DNA from: Agromyces badenianii
GTDB taxonomy: Bacteria > Actinomycetota > Actinomycetes > Actinomycetales > Microbacteriaceae
Direction of reading: 5' to 3'
Length of the DNA stretch: 64,000 nt
Assembly (NCBI RefSeq): GCF_003070885.1
Contig: NZ_CP028913.1
Span: forward strand, 1,116,001 to 1,180,000
Positions 1 to 8,750 of the stretch are shown in pieces (the stretch's first letter is position 1; every line of letters begins with the position of its first letter). The notes below the pieces were generated by a model. It worked only from the letters and a program-made list of their open reading frames with translations, searched no databases and had not been told where the DNA came from. A program made the position numbers and the translations under genes.

Positions 1-186
1 GCCGAACTCGAGACGATCCGATCGATGACGACCCGGGAACGGACGGATCGCGTCCGTGGCGGGTCGTTCGCGGCGATAAGCTCGATGGTGAGATCGAGCG
101 CGGTGAACCCCCGCGCTGACCCATGGCGATGGAGCCGGCTGCGGTGGCGGCGACGCCCACTCGAGCACGACTCCGTGGAGGAAGAG
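1..186. other. 5' flank of aspA, no gene supported
   Basis: No convincing coding signal is seen here. Reading frames extend upstream of aspA but lack a ribosome site and do not resemble the family N-terminus. A purine-rich GGAGGAAG ends just before the aspA ATG at 187. Confidence 0.4.
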
Positions 187-1704
187 ATGCACGAGCCCGA
201 GATCACCGACGACACGTACACCGACCCGACGCTCGTCACCGTCGGGGTGACCGGCGCACAGCCGCCGACTCGCACCGAGACCGACTCGCTCGGCTCGGTC
301 GAGGTGCCGGCCGATGCGTACTGGGGCGTGCACACGATGCGCGCGCTCGAGAACTTTCCGATCTCGAAGCGCCCGATCTCGGTCTACCCCGACCTCATCG
401 TCGCGCTCGCCTCGGTCAAGCAGGCCGCCGCCCGAGCCAACCGCGAGGTCGGAGTGCTCACCGAGCAGAAGGCCGCTCTGATCGACGAGGCCTGCCAGCG
501 CATCATCGACGGCGAGCTGCACGACGAGTTCGTGGTCGGCGTGATCCAGGGCGGGGCCGGCACCTCGACGAACATGAACGCCAACGAGGTCATCGCCAAC
601 CTCGCTCTCGAGATCGCCGGCTACCCCAAGGGCCGCTACGACGTGCTGCACCCGATCGACGATGTCAATCGCAGCCAGTCGACGAATGACACCTACCCGA
701 CCGCGCTCAAGCTCGCGATGACCTTCTCGCTGACCACGATGCTGCGCGAGCTCGACCTGCTGCGCGTCTCGTTCGGCCGCAAGGGCCACGAGTTCCACGA
801 GGTGCTCAAGGTCGGTCGCACCCAGTTGCAGGACGCCGTGCCGATGACGCTCGGGCAGGAGTTCCACGGCTTCGCGACGACCCTCGGCGAAGACCACGAG
901 CGACTCAGCGAGACCATCAAGCTGCTGTCGGAGGTCAACCTCGGAGCGACCGCGATCGGCACCGGCATCACCGCGGATCCCGGCTATGCCGCGGCCGCCG
1001 TGCGGCACCTCAGCGCGATCACCGGTCTACCCCTCGAGTCGGCACCCGACCTGATCGAGGCGACGAGCGACACCGGCGTGTTCATGACGTTCTCGAGCGC
1101 GCTGAAGCGCAGCGCGATCAAGCTCTCGAAGATCTGCAACGACCTGCGCCTGCTGTCGTCGGGGCCCCAGGCCGGATTCGGCGAGATCAACCTGCCGCCG
1201 CGACAGGCCGGGTCGAGCATCATGCCCGGCAAGGTGAACCCCGTCATTCCCGAGGCGGTCAGCCAGGTCGCCTACGCGGTGGCCGGGGCGGATGTCACGG
1301 TGATGATGGCGGCCGAGAGCGGCCAGTTGCAGTTGAACGCGTTCGAACCGGTCATCGCGCACTCGCTGCTGCAGTCGATCACGTGGATGCGACAGGCGTG
1401 CTGGACCCTGCGGGTCAACTGCGTCGACGGCATCACGCCGAACTACGAGCGGCTCGGCGCCATGGTCGCCTCGAGCGTCGGTGTCATCACGGCGCTCATC
1501 CCGTTCATCGGCTACACCGAGGCATCCACGATCGCCAAGCTCGCGCTGAAGACGGGCCGACCCGTCGCCGATCTCGTCGTCGAGGCGAATCTCATGAGCC
1601 GGGAGGCCGTGATCGCCCAGTTGCAGCCCTCGAAGCTCTCGGGCATTCGTCCGATCACGATGGCGATCCCGCTCATCGACCTGCAGGGTGAGCCGTCGGA
1701 GTGA
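187..1704 (+). CDS. aspA: Aspartate ammonia-lyase
   Basis: Cytosolic lyase of the fumarase/aspartase superfamily that splits L-aspartate into fumarate and ammonia, linking amino-acid catabolism to the TCA cycle. The product is about 505 residues, slightly long because of a roughly 40-residue acidic N-terminal extension before the conserved TRTETDSLGSVEVP start of the family. The superfamily signature GSSIMPGKVNP lies near residue 341, and the substrate-binding stretches GGAGTSTNMN and RSQSTNDTYP are intact. The start at 187 is chosen for the GGAGGAAG ribosome site just upstream; a longer frame from 25 has none. Fumarase class II is the main alternative, but the ENFPISKRPI and TADPGYA segments favour aspartase. 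It converges on the FAH-family gene, with a hairpin between them. Confidence 0.93.
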   Translation: MHEPEITDDTYTDPTLVTVGVTGAQPPTRTETDSLGSVEVPADAYWGVHTMRALENFPISKRPISVYPDLIVALASVKQAAARANREVGVLTEQKAALIDEACQRIIDGELHDEFVVGVIQGGAGTSTNMNANEVIANLALEIAGYPKGRYDVLHPIDDVNRSQSTNDTYPTALKLAMTFSLTTMLRELDLLRVSFGRKGHEFHEVLKVGRTQLQDAVPMTLGQEFHGFATTLGEDHERLSETIKLLSEVNLGATAIGTGITADPGYAAAAVRHLSAITGLPLESAPDLIEATSDTGVFMTFSSALKRSAIKLSKICNDLRLLSSGPQAGFGEINLPPRQAGSSIMPGKVNPVIPEAVSQVAYAVAGADVTVMMAAESGQLQLNAFEPVIAHSLLQSITWMRQACWTLRVNCVDGITPNYERLGAMVASSVGVITALIPFIGYTEASTIAKLALKTGRPVADLVVEANLMSREAVIAQLQPSKLSGIRPITMAIPLIDLQGEPSE

Positions 1705-1716
1705 AGCTCGCGCGAC

Positions 1717-1747
1717 GCGCGGTGCCCGGCTACGCCGGGCGCCGCGC
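1717..1747. terminator. Bidirectional hairpin between aspA and FAH gene
   Basis: GCGCGG, T, GCCCGGC, loop TAC, GCCGGGC, G, CCGCGC: a 13-bp stem with one internal G/T mismatch position, placed 12 nt after the aspA stop and 11 nt from the stop of the opposing gene. No U-run follows on either strand, as is usual in high-GC actinobacteria. Confidence 0.65.
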
Positions 1748-1758
1748 GGTCGGCAGGC

Positions 1759-2634
1759 TCAGACGACCCGGCAGTGGGTCGTCAGCGAGCCGATGCCCTC
1801 GATCGTCACGGTGACGGTCGAGCCGTCGCACAGGAAGACCTGCGGGTTGCGAGAGTAGCCCGCGCCGCCGGGGCTGCCGGTGGAGATGAGCGTGCCGGCC
1901 GGGATCGTCGCCGAGCGCGAGAGGTACGAGATGATCTCGGCGACCCCGCGCACCATCTCGCTGGTCGAGGCGTCTTGCAGGATGCGGCCGTCGAGGTTCG
2001 TGGTGAGCCACAGGTCTTGCGGGTCGGCGACCTCGTCGGCGGTCACGACGACCGGGCCCGTGGGGGTGAAGCCGTCGAACGACTTGCAGCGCGACCACTG
2101 CGCCTCGCTGAACTGCAGGTCGCGGGCCGTGATGTCGTTGACGACGGTGTAACCCCACACGTGGTCGAGGGCGTCGCGCACGTGCACGTCGCGGGCGGTC
2201 CGGCCGATGATGACGCCGAGTTCAGCCTCGTAGTCGACCTGCGTGGTGAGGTCTTCGGGCCAGGTCGTGGTGGCTCCGTGGCCGGTCAGGGAGTTCGGCC
2301 AGAGCGAGAAGATCGTCATCGCCGTCTCGGAGCGGAGCTTCAGCTCTGAGGCGTGCGCGGCGTAGTTCGCACCGATTGCGATGACCTGCGCAGGGCGCAG
2401 CACGGCCGAGGAGTGCCGCAGGTCGGCCACGGGTGCCAGCTCAGCGCCGAGCGCGACCGCCGAGTCGACGACCTCCCGAACCTCGCTGAGGCCCTCGGGC
2501 CCGCGCTCGATGAGGTCTTGCAGGTCGCGGGGCGGGCGCTCCATGAACTCGTCGAGGAAGATCGCGGACTCGGCGATGACCGCCGCGAGTCGAGGGGTGG
2601 TCTGGCCTTCGACTCTCAGGTGCGCGAACTTCAC
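1759..2634 (-). CDS. Fumarylacetoacetate hydrolase family protein
   Basis: A 291-residue FAH-superfamily enzyme: cytosolic, metal-dependent hydrolases, decarboxylases or lyases acting on acylpyruvates and related aromatic or sugar-acid breakdown products. The core is recognisable: IAIGANYAAHASE near residue 90, the metal-binding VDYEAELGVIIG near 132, GYTVVNDITARDLQ near 160, and the TGSPGGAGYSR loop near the C-terminus. The start is GTG at 2634, since a TAGCCT box ends 6 nt upstream and fits a leaderless transcript. The substrate cannot be told from sequence. The remnant of a GntR/FCD regulator just upstream suggests that the gene was once under metabolite-responsive control, probably in sugar-acid or aromatic catabolism. 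Confidence 0.85.
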   Translation of the reverse strand: MKFAHLRVEGQTTPRLAAVIAESAIFLDEFMERPPRDLQDLIERGPEGLSEVREVVDSAVALGAELAPVADLRHSSAVLRPAQVIAIGANYAAHASELKLRSETAMTIFSLWPNSLTGHGATTTWPEDLTTQVDYEAELGVIIGRTARDVHVRDALDHVWGYTVVNDITARDLQFSEAQWSRCKSFDGFTPTGPVVVTADEVADPQDLWLTTNLDGRILQDASTSEMVRGVAEIISYLSRSATIPAGTLISTGSPGGAGYSRNPQVFLCDGSTVTVTIEGIGSLTTHCRVV

Positions 2635-2646
2635 GTCTTCAGGCTA
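2635..2646 (-). promoter_or_regulatory. -10 box of FAH gene (leaderless)
   Basis: On the minus strand TAGCCT (2646-2641) is followed by six bases and then the GTG start at 2634, so transcription should begin at the start codon. Further upstream, TTGTACA next to a GTGCAC (about 2671-2687) could be a relic operator for the decayed GntR regulator. That second point is weak. Confidence 0.5.
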
Positions 2647-2763
2647 TCGGGCGCCACGGCGAACACCCTGTGCACGATGTACAACGAACGTCGCCGACTG
2701 CACCGCCCCGTCGACAAACGAGTGCCTGGGGCGTCAGGTCGACGCCGGCCGGAGGTGGGGTGA

Positions 2764-2839
2764 TCGCGCGGGAGGACGGTTCTCGCGTCGGAGGCACCGG
2801 ATCCGCGTCCTCCGACGCGAGAACCGTCCTCCGGCGCGA
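2764..2839. repeat. Very long near-perfect palindrome
   Basis: Two 24-base arms (2771-2794 and 2809-2832) are exact reverse complements around a 14-base loop. After one mismatch the pairing continues for six more bases on each side (2764-2769 with 2834-2839). The resulting 30 of 31 bp stem is far longer than the intergenic terminators in this window. It lies inside decayed sequence, not directly after an intact gene. It could be a strong terminator, a REP-like element or a cruciform-forming scar. Confidence 0.85.
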
Positions 2840-2882
2840 CGACCTCGGAGGGCTGAGAGCAGCCAGTGCTCGACGCCGCTGA

Positions 2883-3075
2883 CGGTCGTCGTGGAGGTCG
2901 GCGACGAACGACATGGCCTCGAACAGCAAGTGCGGTTCGTCGAGCACGCGGATCACCTCGAGCGCCTCGACGGACTCGCGAAGCGAGGAGCGCGAGAGGC
3001 CGAGCCGTTCGCTCAGCTCCTTCGCTGGAGGCAGCCGGTCACTAGACGCGAGCGCGCCGGGCCAGACATCAGACC
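2883..3075 (-). pseudogene. Remnant of GntR/FCD-family regulator
   Basis: Reading the minus strand from about 3057, one frame gives SSDRLPPAKELSERLGLSRS followed by SLRESVEALEVIRVLD, a clear GntR winged-helix N-terminal domain. It then jumps to EPHLLFEAMSFVADLHDDR, which matches the start of the FCD effector domain. The segment normally between them (the wing, usually like DVRQGDGTYV) is missing and nothing recognisable follows. The 5' end runs into the 3' end of the Ada-AlkA gene and no start codon is preserved. I read this as an internally deleted and truncated regulator, probably the former regulator of the adjacent FAH gene. Confidence 0.75.
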
Positions 3076-4655
3076 TTCGTGCCGGCGGCGCGCCAGAGAT
3101 GCATCGAGGCGTAGCTGCGCCAGGGCGCCCACCGCCCGCCTCGGTGCGCGAGCTCGGTCGCGGTCGACGGCAGCGCCAGCCGCTCAGCGCCGTTGCGGAG
3201 CGCCAGATCGCCCGTGAGCAGCACGTCGGGCGCCCTGGTCACCCGCATCGCGACATACCCGGCCGTCCACGGGCCGATGCCGGGCACGGCGAGGAGCTCG
3301 GCCTGCAACTCGTGGCGCTCGCGCTCGGCCGCGACGACGAGGGCGCCCGTCTCGAGCCGGGCAGCGACGTCGAGGATGGTGCGCACGCGCGCCACGGGCC
3401 CCTTCAGCACCGCGCGACCATGCTCTGCGATCGCCGCCGCCGACGGGAAGAGCACCGACGGTGCGCCGTCGTCGTGCGGCACGACGCGCTCGCCGAGCTC
3501 GGCCGCGAGCCGTGCGAGCGAGGTGCGTGCCGCCTTCACCGACACCTGCTGCCCGACGAGCGCGCGGAACACGAGTTCGTGCGGATCGAGGCATCCTGGC
3601 ACCCGGATGCCCGGAGTCTCGGCGACGGATGCCGCGAGCGCCGGGTCGCGGGCGAGCACGGCGTCGATGGCGACCGCATCGGCGTCGAGGTCGAAGAGCC
3701 GCCGAACGCGCGCCACGAGCGGGGGCAGGTCGGCGAGGGTGGCGAGGCGGGCCTCGACGTCGATGGCGGGCGCCGCGGCATCGCCTGTGGCGGCGAAGGC
3801 GACGACGGCCGTTCCGCCGGGCAGCCGCAGCGTGCGCTCGTAGCGGTCGTCGCCGGCCCGCTCGACACCGTCGAGGGCGCGGGCTGCGAGCCAGGCGAAG
3901 ACGCCCGCGGCATCGAACGGCGGCCGCGCGGGCAGGCGCAAGCGCACGACTCCGCCCACGGCAGGGGCGTCGGGAACGTCGGGAACGTCGGGCAGGCTCG
4001 AGGTCGGCGCCGCGGACGCACGCGACGGACCCCGCTCGCGCTCGCGCACCCGGGCTGCGGCCCGCAACTCGAGCGGGCTGCGCTCGTAGACCTCGCGGAT
4101 CGTGTCGTTGAACTGTCGGATGCTGCCGAAACCCGAGGCGAATGCCACGTCGGCCGCCGGCAGCCCGGTCGAGGTGAGCAGCGCCCTCGCCGTCTGGGCG
4201 CGATGCGCGCGGGCCAGGGCGAGCGGACCTGCGCCGAGTTCGGCCGTGAGCACACGCGTGAGGTGACGCGGCGTGTAGCCGAGACGTGCCGCGAGCCCGG
4301 GCACGCCCTCGCGCTCGACGACGCCGTCGGCGATGAGTCGCATCGCCCGGGCGGCGAGGTCGTCGCGCAGGTCCCACTGCGGCGAGCCCGGCACGGCGTC
4401 GGGCAGGCAGCGCTTGCACGCCCGGAGTCCGGCCTCGTGCGCGGCGGCGGCCGTGAGGTAGAAGCTGACGTTGCCGGGCTTCGGCGCGACCGCCGGGCAA
4501 CTCGGGCGGCAGTAGATGCCGGTGGAGTGGACGCCCGTGATGAACTGGCCGTCGAAGCGGGCGTCTCGAGCCTGCATCGCCCGGTAACGCTCGGCGAACT
4601 CGGGGTCGTCGAGCGGATCGCTCGGTCGTCGACGGGTGCTCGCGGTCGTGGTCAT
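3069..4655 (-). CDS. alkA: Ada-AlkA fusion: methyl-phosphotriester sensor, AraC HTH and 3-methyladenine glycosylase
   Basis: A 528-residue DNA alkylation repair protein. Residues 1-90 form the Ada zinc domain with Cys49, Cys53, Cys80 and Cys83 (GIYCRPSCP and ACKRC); the first cysteine is the expected acceptor of methyl groups from phosphotriesters. Residues about 95-195 are an AraC-type helix-turn-helix. A proline/alanine linker is followed by an AlkA N-domain and an HhH-GPD glycosylase domain with [15 protein letters not shown] and the catalytic aspartate in LLTGDLALR. It should excise alkylated purines and self-activate on DNA damage. The Ada O6-methylguanine transferase (PCHR) module is absent, and no ogt gene lies beside it. 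This arrangement is known in actinobacteria. Confidence 0.9.
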   Translation of the reverse strand: MTTTASTRRRPSDPLDDPEFAERYRAMQARDARFDGQFITGVHSTGIYCRPSCPAVAPKPGNVSFYLTAAAAHEAGLRACKRCLPDAVPGSPQWDLRDDLAARAMRLIADGVVEREGVPGLAARLGYTPRHLTRVLTAELGAGPLALARAHRAQTARALLTSTGLPAADVAFASGFGSIRQFNDTIREVYERSPLELRAAARVRERERGPSRASAAPTSSLPDVPDVPDAPAVGGVVRLRLPARPPFDAAGVFAWLAARALDGVERAGDDRYERTLRLPGGTAVVAFAATGDAAAPAIDVEARLATLADLPPLVARVRRLFDLDADAVAIDAVLARDPALAASVAETPGIRVPGCLDPHELVFRALVGQQVSVKAARTSLARLAAELGERVVPHDDGAPSVLFPSAAAIAEHGRAVLKGPVARVRTILDVAARLETGALVVAAERERHELQAELLAVPGIGPWTAGYVAMRVTRAPDVLLTGDLALRNGAERLALPSTATELAHRGGRWAPWRSYASMHLWRAAGTKV

Positions 4656-4719
4656 GTGCCCAGCCTCGCACGCCGTACCGACATCGACCAGCGGAAATCG
4701 GACACGAGCGGCGCCCGCT

Positions 4720-4731
4720 TAGAGTGGAGGG
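4720..4731 (+). promoter_or_regulatory. -10 box, leaderless start of FAD oxidase
   Basis: TAGAGT at 4720-4725 ends six bases before the ATG at 4732. The intervening GGAGGG is too close to the ATG to act as a normal ribosome site. Confidence 0.5.
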
Positions 4732-6138
4732 ATGCCGCACGCTGTCGTGACCCTTCTGCAAGACGCTCTCGGGGCCGCCGTCTCGATCGAGCCGGCCGAT
4801 CTCGAAGCCTCCCGAGAAGACCGATCCGGGTGGCGGAGCGCCACCGCGCCGCTCGCTGTCGTGCACGCGACATCCATCGACGAGGTGCAGGCGGTCATGC
4901 GCATCGCCCACGACACGGCGACGCCGGTCGTGCCGCGCGGCGCCGGCACGGGCCTCGCCGGGGGCGCCATCGCCAGCCCCGGCGCGATCGTGCTCGACCT
5001 GTCCCGCATGAACCGGGTGCTCGAGATCTCCGAGGCCGATGAGCTCGCCGTGGTCGAGCCCGGGGTGCTCAACGGCGCGCTGAACGACGCCCTCGCCGAG
5101 CGCGGGCTCTGGTTCGCGCCCGATCCCGCGAGCCGCGCGATCTCCACGATCGGTGGCAACATCGCCACGAACGCCGGCGGCTTGCTCTGCGCGAAGTACG
5201 GGGTGACCCGCGAGGCCGTGCTCGGACTCGCCGTGGTGCTCGCCGACGGCCGGCTCCTGCGCACCGGGCACCGCACCGTGAAGGGGGTCACCGGCTACGA
5301 CCTCACCGCGTTGTTCACCGGCTCCGAGGGCACGCTCGGCGTCATCGTCGAGGCGACCGTGCGGCTGCAGCCGATCATCCCCGGTGCGACCGTCACCGTC
5401 GCCGCGGTGTTCCCCGACATCGAGGCGGCGGCCGCGGCATCCGCTGCCGTCACCGCAGCTCGGCTGAGACCGGCCGTGCTCGAACTCATCGATGCCGCGG
5501 GGCTGGCCCGCGTGGCGGCCTTCCTCGGTGCCGACGAACTCGCCGGCACGCCGCTCGAGTCGCTCGCGCCGCACGAATCGTTCCTGCTGGCGCAGTGCGA
5601 CGATGCGGGCGCCGCCGACGAGGCCGCCGAGATCGCTCGCCTCTTCGCCGCCGCGGGCGGGCGCACGACCCTGTCGACGGATGCCGCGACGGGCGAGCGT
5701 CTGCTCGGCATCCGCCGGGCCGTGCATCCCGCGTTCGCCGCATCGGGCCAGGTGCTCATCGAAGACGTGGCGGTGCCTCGCTCGCGGCTGCCCGAGATGT
5801 TCCGGGCGATCGAGGAGATCGGCCGGCGCCACGGCATCGAGATCCCGACCATCGCGCACGCCGGCGACGGCAACCTGCACCCGAACTTCGCGTTCTCGGG
5901 CGACGAGGTGCCGGCGCACGTCTGGGCGGCCGCCGATGACATGTTCCGCGCGGCGGTCGCACTCGGGGGCACGCTCACGGGGGAGCACGGCGTCGGCATC
6001 CTGAAGCGACGCTGGCTCGCCGCTGAGCTCGGCGACGACTCGTTCGAGCTGCAGCACGGCATCAAGGCGCTCTTCGATCCGACCGGCATCCTGAACCCCG
6101 GTGTCATGTTCGAGTCGTCGGCAGCCCCTGCTCGATAG
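4732..6138 (+). CDS. FAD-binding 2-hydroxyacid oxidase/dehydrogenase (GlcD type)
   Basis: A 468-residue flavoprotein of the VAO/PCMH family, the same family as glycolate oxidase subunit GlcD and D-lactate dehydrogenase. It should oxidise a D-2-hydroxyacid to the 2-oxoacid. The FAD-binding half shows PRGAGTGLAGGA, the hallmark IGGNIATNAGG and GSEGTLGVIVEATVRL. The C-terminal cap shows HAGDGNLHPNF and GEHGVGILKRRWL, which include the conserved metal-binding and catalytic histidines. No iron-sulfur or GlcE/GlcF partner is nearby, so it probably works alone. Its TAG stop codon forms the first three bases of the TAGGCT box that appears to drive the next gene. Confidence 0.87.
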   Translation: MPHAVVTLLQDALGAAVSIEPADLEASREDRSGWRSATAPLAVVHATSIDEVQAVMRIAHDTATPVVPRGAGTGLAGGAIASPGAIVLDLSRMNRVLEISEADELAVVEPGVLNGALNDALAERGLWFAPDPASRAISTIGGNIATNAGGLLCAKYGVTREAVLGLAVVLADGRLLRTGHRTVKGVTGYDLTALFTGSEGTLGVIVEATVRLQPIIPGATVTVAAVFPDIEAAAAASAAVTAARLRPAVLELIDAAGLARVAAFLGADELAGTPLESLAPHESFLLAQCDDAGAADEAAEIARLFAAAGGRTTLSTDAATGERLLGIRRAVHPAFAASGQVLIEDVAVPRSRLPEMFRAIEEIGRRHGIEIPTIAHAGDGNLHPNFAFSGDEVPAHVWAAADDMFRAAVALGGTLTGEHGVGILKRRWLAAELGDDSFELQHGIKALFDPTGILNPGVMFESSAAPAR

Positions 6139-6147
6139 GCTGCCCGG

Positions 6148-7317
6148 GTGACCTCCGTGTCCCCGAATCCGAGCTCGAATCCGACCCCGAACCCGTCGCC
6201 GGCGCCGCCGATCTGGAACGCCCCGCCGACGGCGCGCCGGGGCGGATTGGTGTTCGCGATCATCGGCATCGTCGTCGCCGGCCTGGTCGGGCTCCTCGTC
6301 GTCGCCTACCTCGCGAGCGGGCTGGGGGTGCCGACGCTGCTCATCGGCTCGCTGCTCGCACTCGTGCCGCTCGCCCTCGTGCTGCTCGCGGTGCGCTGGG
6401 TCGACCGCTGGGAGCCGGAGCCTCGCTGGGCGCTCTGGTTCGCGTTCCTCTGGGGCGCTGCCGTCTCCGTTGCGATCGCCCTGGTCGTCGACCTGGGGCT
6501 CCAGCTCGCGATGGCCTTCGCCGAGCCCGGGGGCACTCCCGATGAGGCGTTGCAGGCGGTCGTGCAGGCGCCGATCGTCGAAGAGCTCGCGAAGGGCATC
6601 GGCGTGCTCCTGATCTTCGCGTTCTCTCGCTCGCACTTCGACGGCCCGGTCGATGGGCTCGTCTACGCGGCCACGGTCGCGGCCGGTTTCGCGTTCACCG
6701 AGAACGTGCTCTATTTCGGTGCGGCACTCGCCGAAGGGGGTGCCGAGACCCTCGGTGCCACGTTCGTCGTGCGCGGCCTGTTCTCGCCGTTCGCGCACGT
6801 GCTCTTCACCGCATGCACCGGGCTCGCGATCGGCATCGGCGCGCGCCGCGGCGGGGGAGCGGGGGTCATCGGCTGGTTCCTCCTCGGCCTCCTCGGCGCG
6901 GTGCTGCTGCACGCGCTCTGGAACGGCTCGCTCGCATTCGCCGACGACGCCATCGGGCTGTACTTCACCGTGCAGGTGCCGATCTTCATCGCCGCGATCC
7001 TCCTCACCGTGCTGCTCCGCCGCCAGGAGGAGCGCGTCACGCGGGCGCGCCTCGCGGAGTACGGCGCTGCGGGCTGGTTCAGCCCGGCCGAAGTGGAGAT
7101 GCTCGCGACGCAGGCAGGGCGCAGGCAGGCCCGCGCGTGGGCCCGCGCGCAGACGCCGCCCCGCACCGCGATCATGCGCCGGCTCATCGCCGATGCCACG
7201 CACCTCGCGTTCACGAGACAGCGGCTGTTGTCGGGGCGCAGCGGGCCGCAGGCCGCCGTCGACGAGCACGCACTGCTCCAGGCGGTCGTCGCCGATCGGG
7301 CCGAGCTCCTCCGCTGA
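6148..7317 (+). CDS. PrsW-family intramembrane metalloprotease
   Basis: A 389-residue polytopic membrane protein. A proline/asparagine-rich cytosolic N-terminus is followed by about eight hydrophobic segments and an arginine-rich C-terminal tail. The PrsW signatures are present: VEELAKG near residue 143 (glutamate pair), FAFTENVLYF near 182 and the metal-ligand histidine in SPFAHVLFT near 213. In Bacillus PrsW cleaves an anti-sigma factor; whether this homologue does so is unknown, and no sigma/anti-sigma pair is nearby. Translation starts at GTG 6148, six bases after TAGGCT (6136-6141), so the mRNA is probably leaderless and independent of the oxidase gene even though they are only 9 bp apart. 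Confidence 0.85.
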   Translation: MTSVSPNPSSNPTPNPSPAPPIWNAPPTARRGGLVFAIIGIVVAGLVGLLVVAYLASGLGVPTLLIGSLLALVPLALVLLAVRWVDRWEPEPRWALWFAFLWGAAVSVAIALVVDLGLQLAMAFAEPGGTPDEALQAVVQAPIVEELAKGIGVLLIFAFSRSHFDGPVDGLVYAATVAAGFAFTENVLYFGAALAEGGAETLGATFVVRGLFSPFAHVLFTACTGLAIGIGARRGGGAGVIGWFLLGLLGAVLLHALWNGSLAFADDAIGLYFTVQVPIFIAAILLTVLLRRQEERVTRARLAEYGAAGWFSPAEVEMLATQAGRRQARAWARAQTPPRTAIMRRLIADATHLAFTRQRLLSGRSGPQAAVDEHALLQAVVADRAELLR

Positions 7318-7404
7318 TCCGGAGAGGTGCGAGCCGTGAACCGGACAACACCGGGCGACGGATCGTGCATTCGACCGGGCTTCGCCAGTAAACACGCGCT
7401 CTAC

Positions 7405-7440
7405 TAGGATGGCGATAATCCGGACTCGCCGGCGATCGGA
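7405..7440 (+). promoter_or_regulatory. Promoter and RBS of GAF regulator
   Basis: TAGGAT at 7405-7410 is the only good -10 candidate. A GGAG about six bases before the ATG at 7447 is the ribosome site. Unlike many neighbours this transcript would carry a leader of about 30 nt. Confidence 0.4.
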
Positions 7441-7446
7441 GACGGC

Positions 7447-8733
7447 ATGAACGTGCCGCAGCACCCGCAGCACGAACTGCGTGATCAGCTCCTGCGTGCG
7501 CAGCAGTCGGCGATCGCCACCGGCACCGTCCCGCCCGTGCTGCGCCCGGTCATCCGGGAGTCGTGGGAACGCGCCATCCGCGGCTCGATCGACCCCGACC
7601 GGGCCCTGCCGAGCCTCGAGCTCGACGAGGACGCCTTCCGCGAATACCGTGCCGCCCATGCGCTCGCGCCCGTGCTGCCGGTCATCCGCCGCCTCCTCGT
7701 CGACGGGGCGGATGACGCCGGGCTCGTGGTCGCGGTGGGCGACTCGCGAGGTCGGCTGCTGTGGGTCGAAGGCGACGCGGGCCTGCGCCGTCGTGCGGAG
7801 GACATGCTGTTCGTCGCGGGAGCCGACTGGTCGGAAGCGCGCGTCGGCACGAGCGCCCCGGGCACCGCCCTCCAGCTCGACCGTGCGATGCAGATCCGGG
7901 GGGCCGAGCACTACAACCGCATCGCGCACCCGTGGAGTTGCACGGCCGCGCCCGTGCACGACCCCGTCGATGGTGCGCTGCTCGGCGTCATCGACATCAC
8001 GGGCACCGATCACGCCGTGGCCCCGCACACGCTCTCGCTCGTCTCGGCGACGGTCGCCGCAGTCGAGGCGGAGCTGCGCATCGTGAGCCTCGAATCCACC
8101 GTCCGGGCCGCCCGTCGCACGTCCCGGACGACGGCGATGCCCACCGCGAAGCCGGTCCGCACCCCGCTCAGCGTGCTCGGCGGGCGCCGGCCGCAACTCG
8201 GCTCCCGGGAGCTGAGCCGGCGTCACGCCGAGATCCTGGTGCTGCTGGCCTGGCACCGGCAGGGGCTCGGCGCCGAGCGGCTCGCATCGCTCGTCTACGA
8301 GTCGGATGCCTCGCCCGTCACCCTGCGCGCCGAGATCGTGCGGCTGCGCCGCGTGCTCGAGGCCGCCGGGGAACCGCCGCTGGAGTCGCGCCCGTACCGG
8401 CTCGGCCGCGAGCTCGACCTCGATGCGGCATCCGTCGCGAAGCTGCTCGGACAGGGTGCGCTGCGTCGCGCCGCCGAGCGGTACGCGGGCCCGGTGCTGC
8501 CCGATTCGACGGCTCCGGGCGTCGTCGAGCTCCGCGACGACCTCGCGGGGCGGCTCCGCGAGTCGATGCTGTCGGATGCCTCGCCGGAACTGCTGCTCGC
8601 CTACGCCGACCGCGACGAATGCCGGTACGACACGGAGGTCTGGCGGGCGCTCCTCGGCATCCTCCCGCCGCGCTCGCCACGGCGGGCCTCGGTCGTCGCC
8701 CACCTCGAACGCATCGAGTCCGCGCTGCGCTGA
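7447..8733 (+). CDS. GAF-domain transcriptional regulator of the adjacent aldehyde dehydrogenase
   Basis: A 428-residue cytosolic regulator. The N-terminal half (about 20-215) is the sensory region of AcoR-like activators: VIRESWERA start, a GAF domain with WVEGDAGLRRRAEDM, and GTSAPGTAL and HPWSCTAAPVHDP segments. The central AAA+ ATPase of AcoR is absent. Instead, residues about 245-330 look like a winged-helix domain (LSRRHAEILVLLAWH, SPVTLRAEIVRLRRVL), followed by a helical region. Family knowledge: this actinobacterial architecture is often encoded next to aldehyde or alcohol dehydrogenases and senses their substrates. Here the dehydrogenase starts 120 bp downstream with four phased GCAAC repeats between, so the regulator most likely controls it. 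Confidence 0.82.
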   Translation: MNVPQHPQHELRDQLLRAQQSAIATGTVPPVLRPVIRESWERAIRGSIDPDRALPSLELDEDAFREYRAAHALAPVLPVIRRLLVDGADDAGLVVAVGDSRGRLLWVEGDAGLRRRAEDMLFVAGADWSEARVGTSAPGTALQLDRAMQIRGAEHYNRIAHPWSCTAAPVHDPVDGALLGVIDITGTDHAVAPHTLSLVSATVAAVEAELRIVSLESTVRAARRTSRTTAMPTAKPVRTPLSVLGGRRPQLGSRELSRRHAEILVLLAWHRQGLGAERLASLVYESDASPVTLRAEIVRLRRVLEAAGEPPLESRPYRLGRELDLDAASVAKLLGQGALRRAAERYAGPVLPDSTAPGVVELRDDLAGRLRESMLSDASPELLLAYADRDECRYDTEVWRALLGILPPRSPRRASVVAHLERIESALR

Positions 8734-8750
8734 GCCGCGGCATCCGCGTT

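Noticed and set aside
2670-2956. Short frames on both strands over the long palindrome
   Set aside because: They have no ribosome site, cross the hairpin and have no coherent protein signal apart from the GntR fragment on the minus strand.
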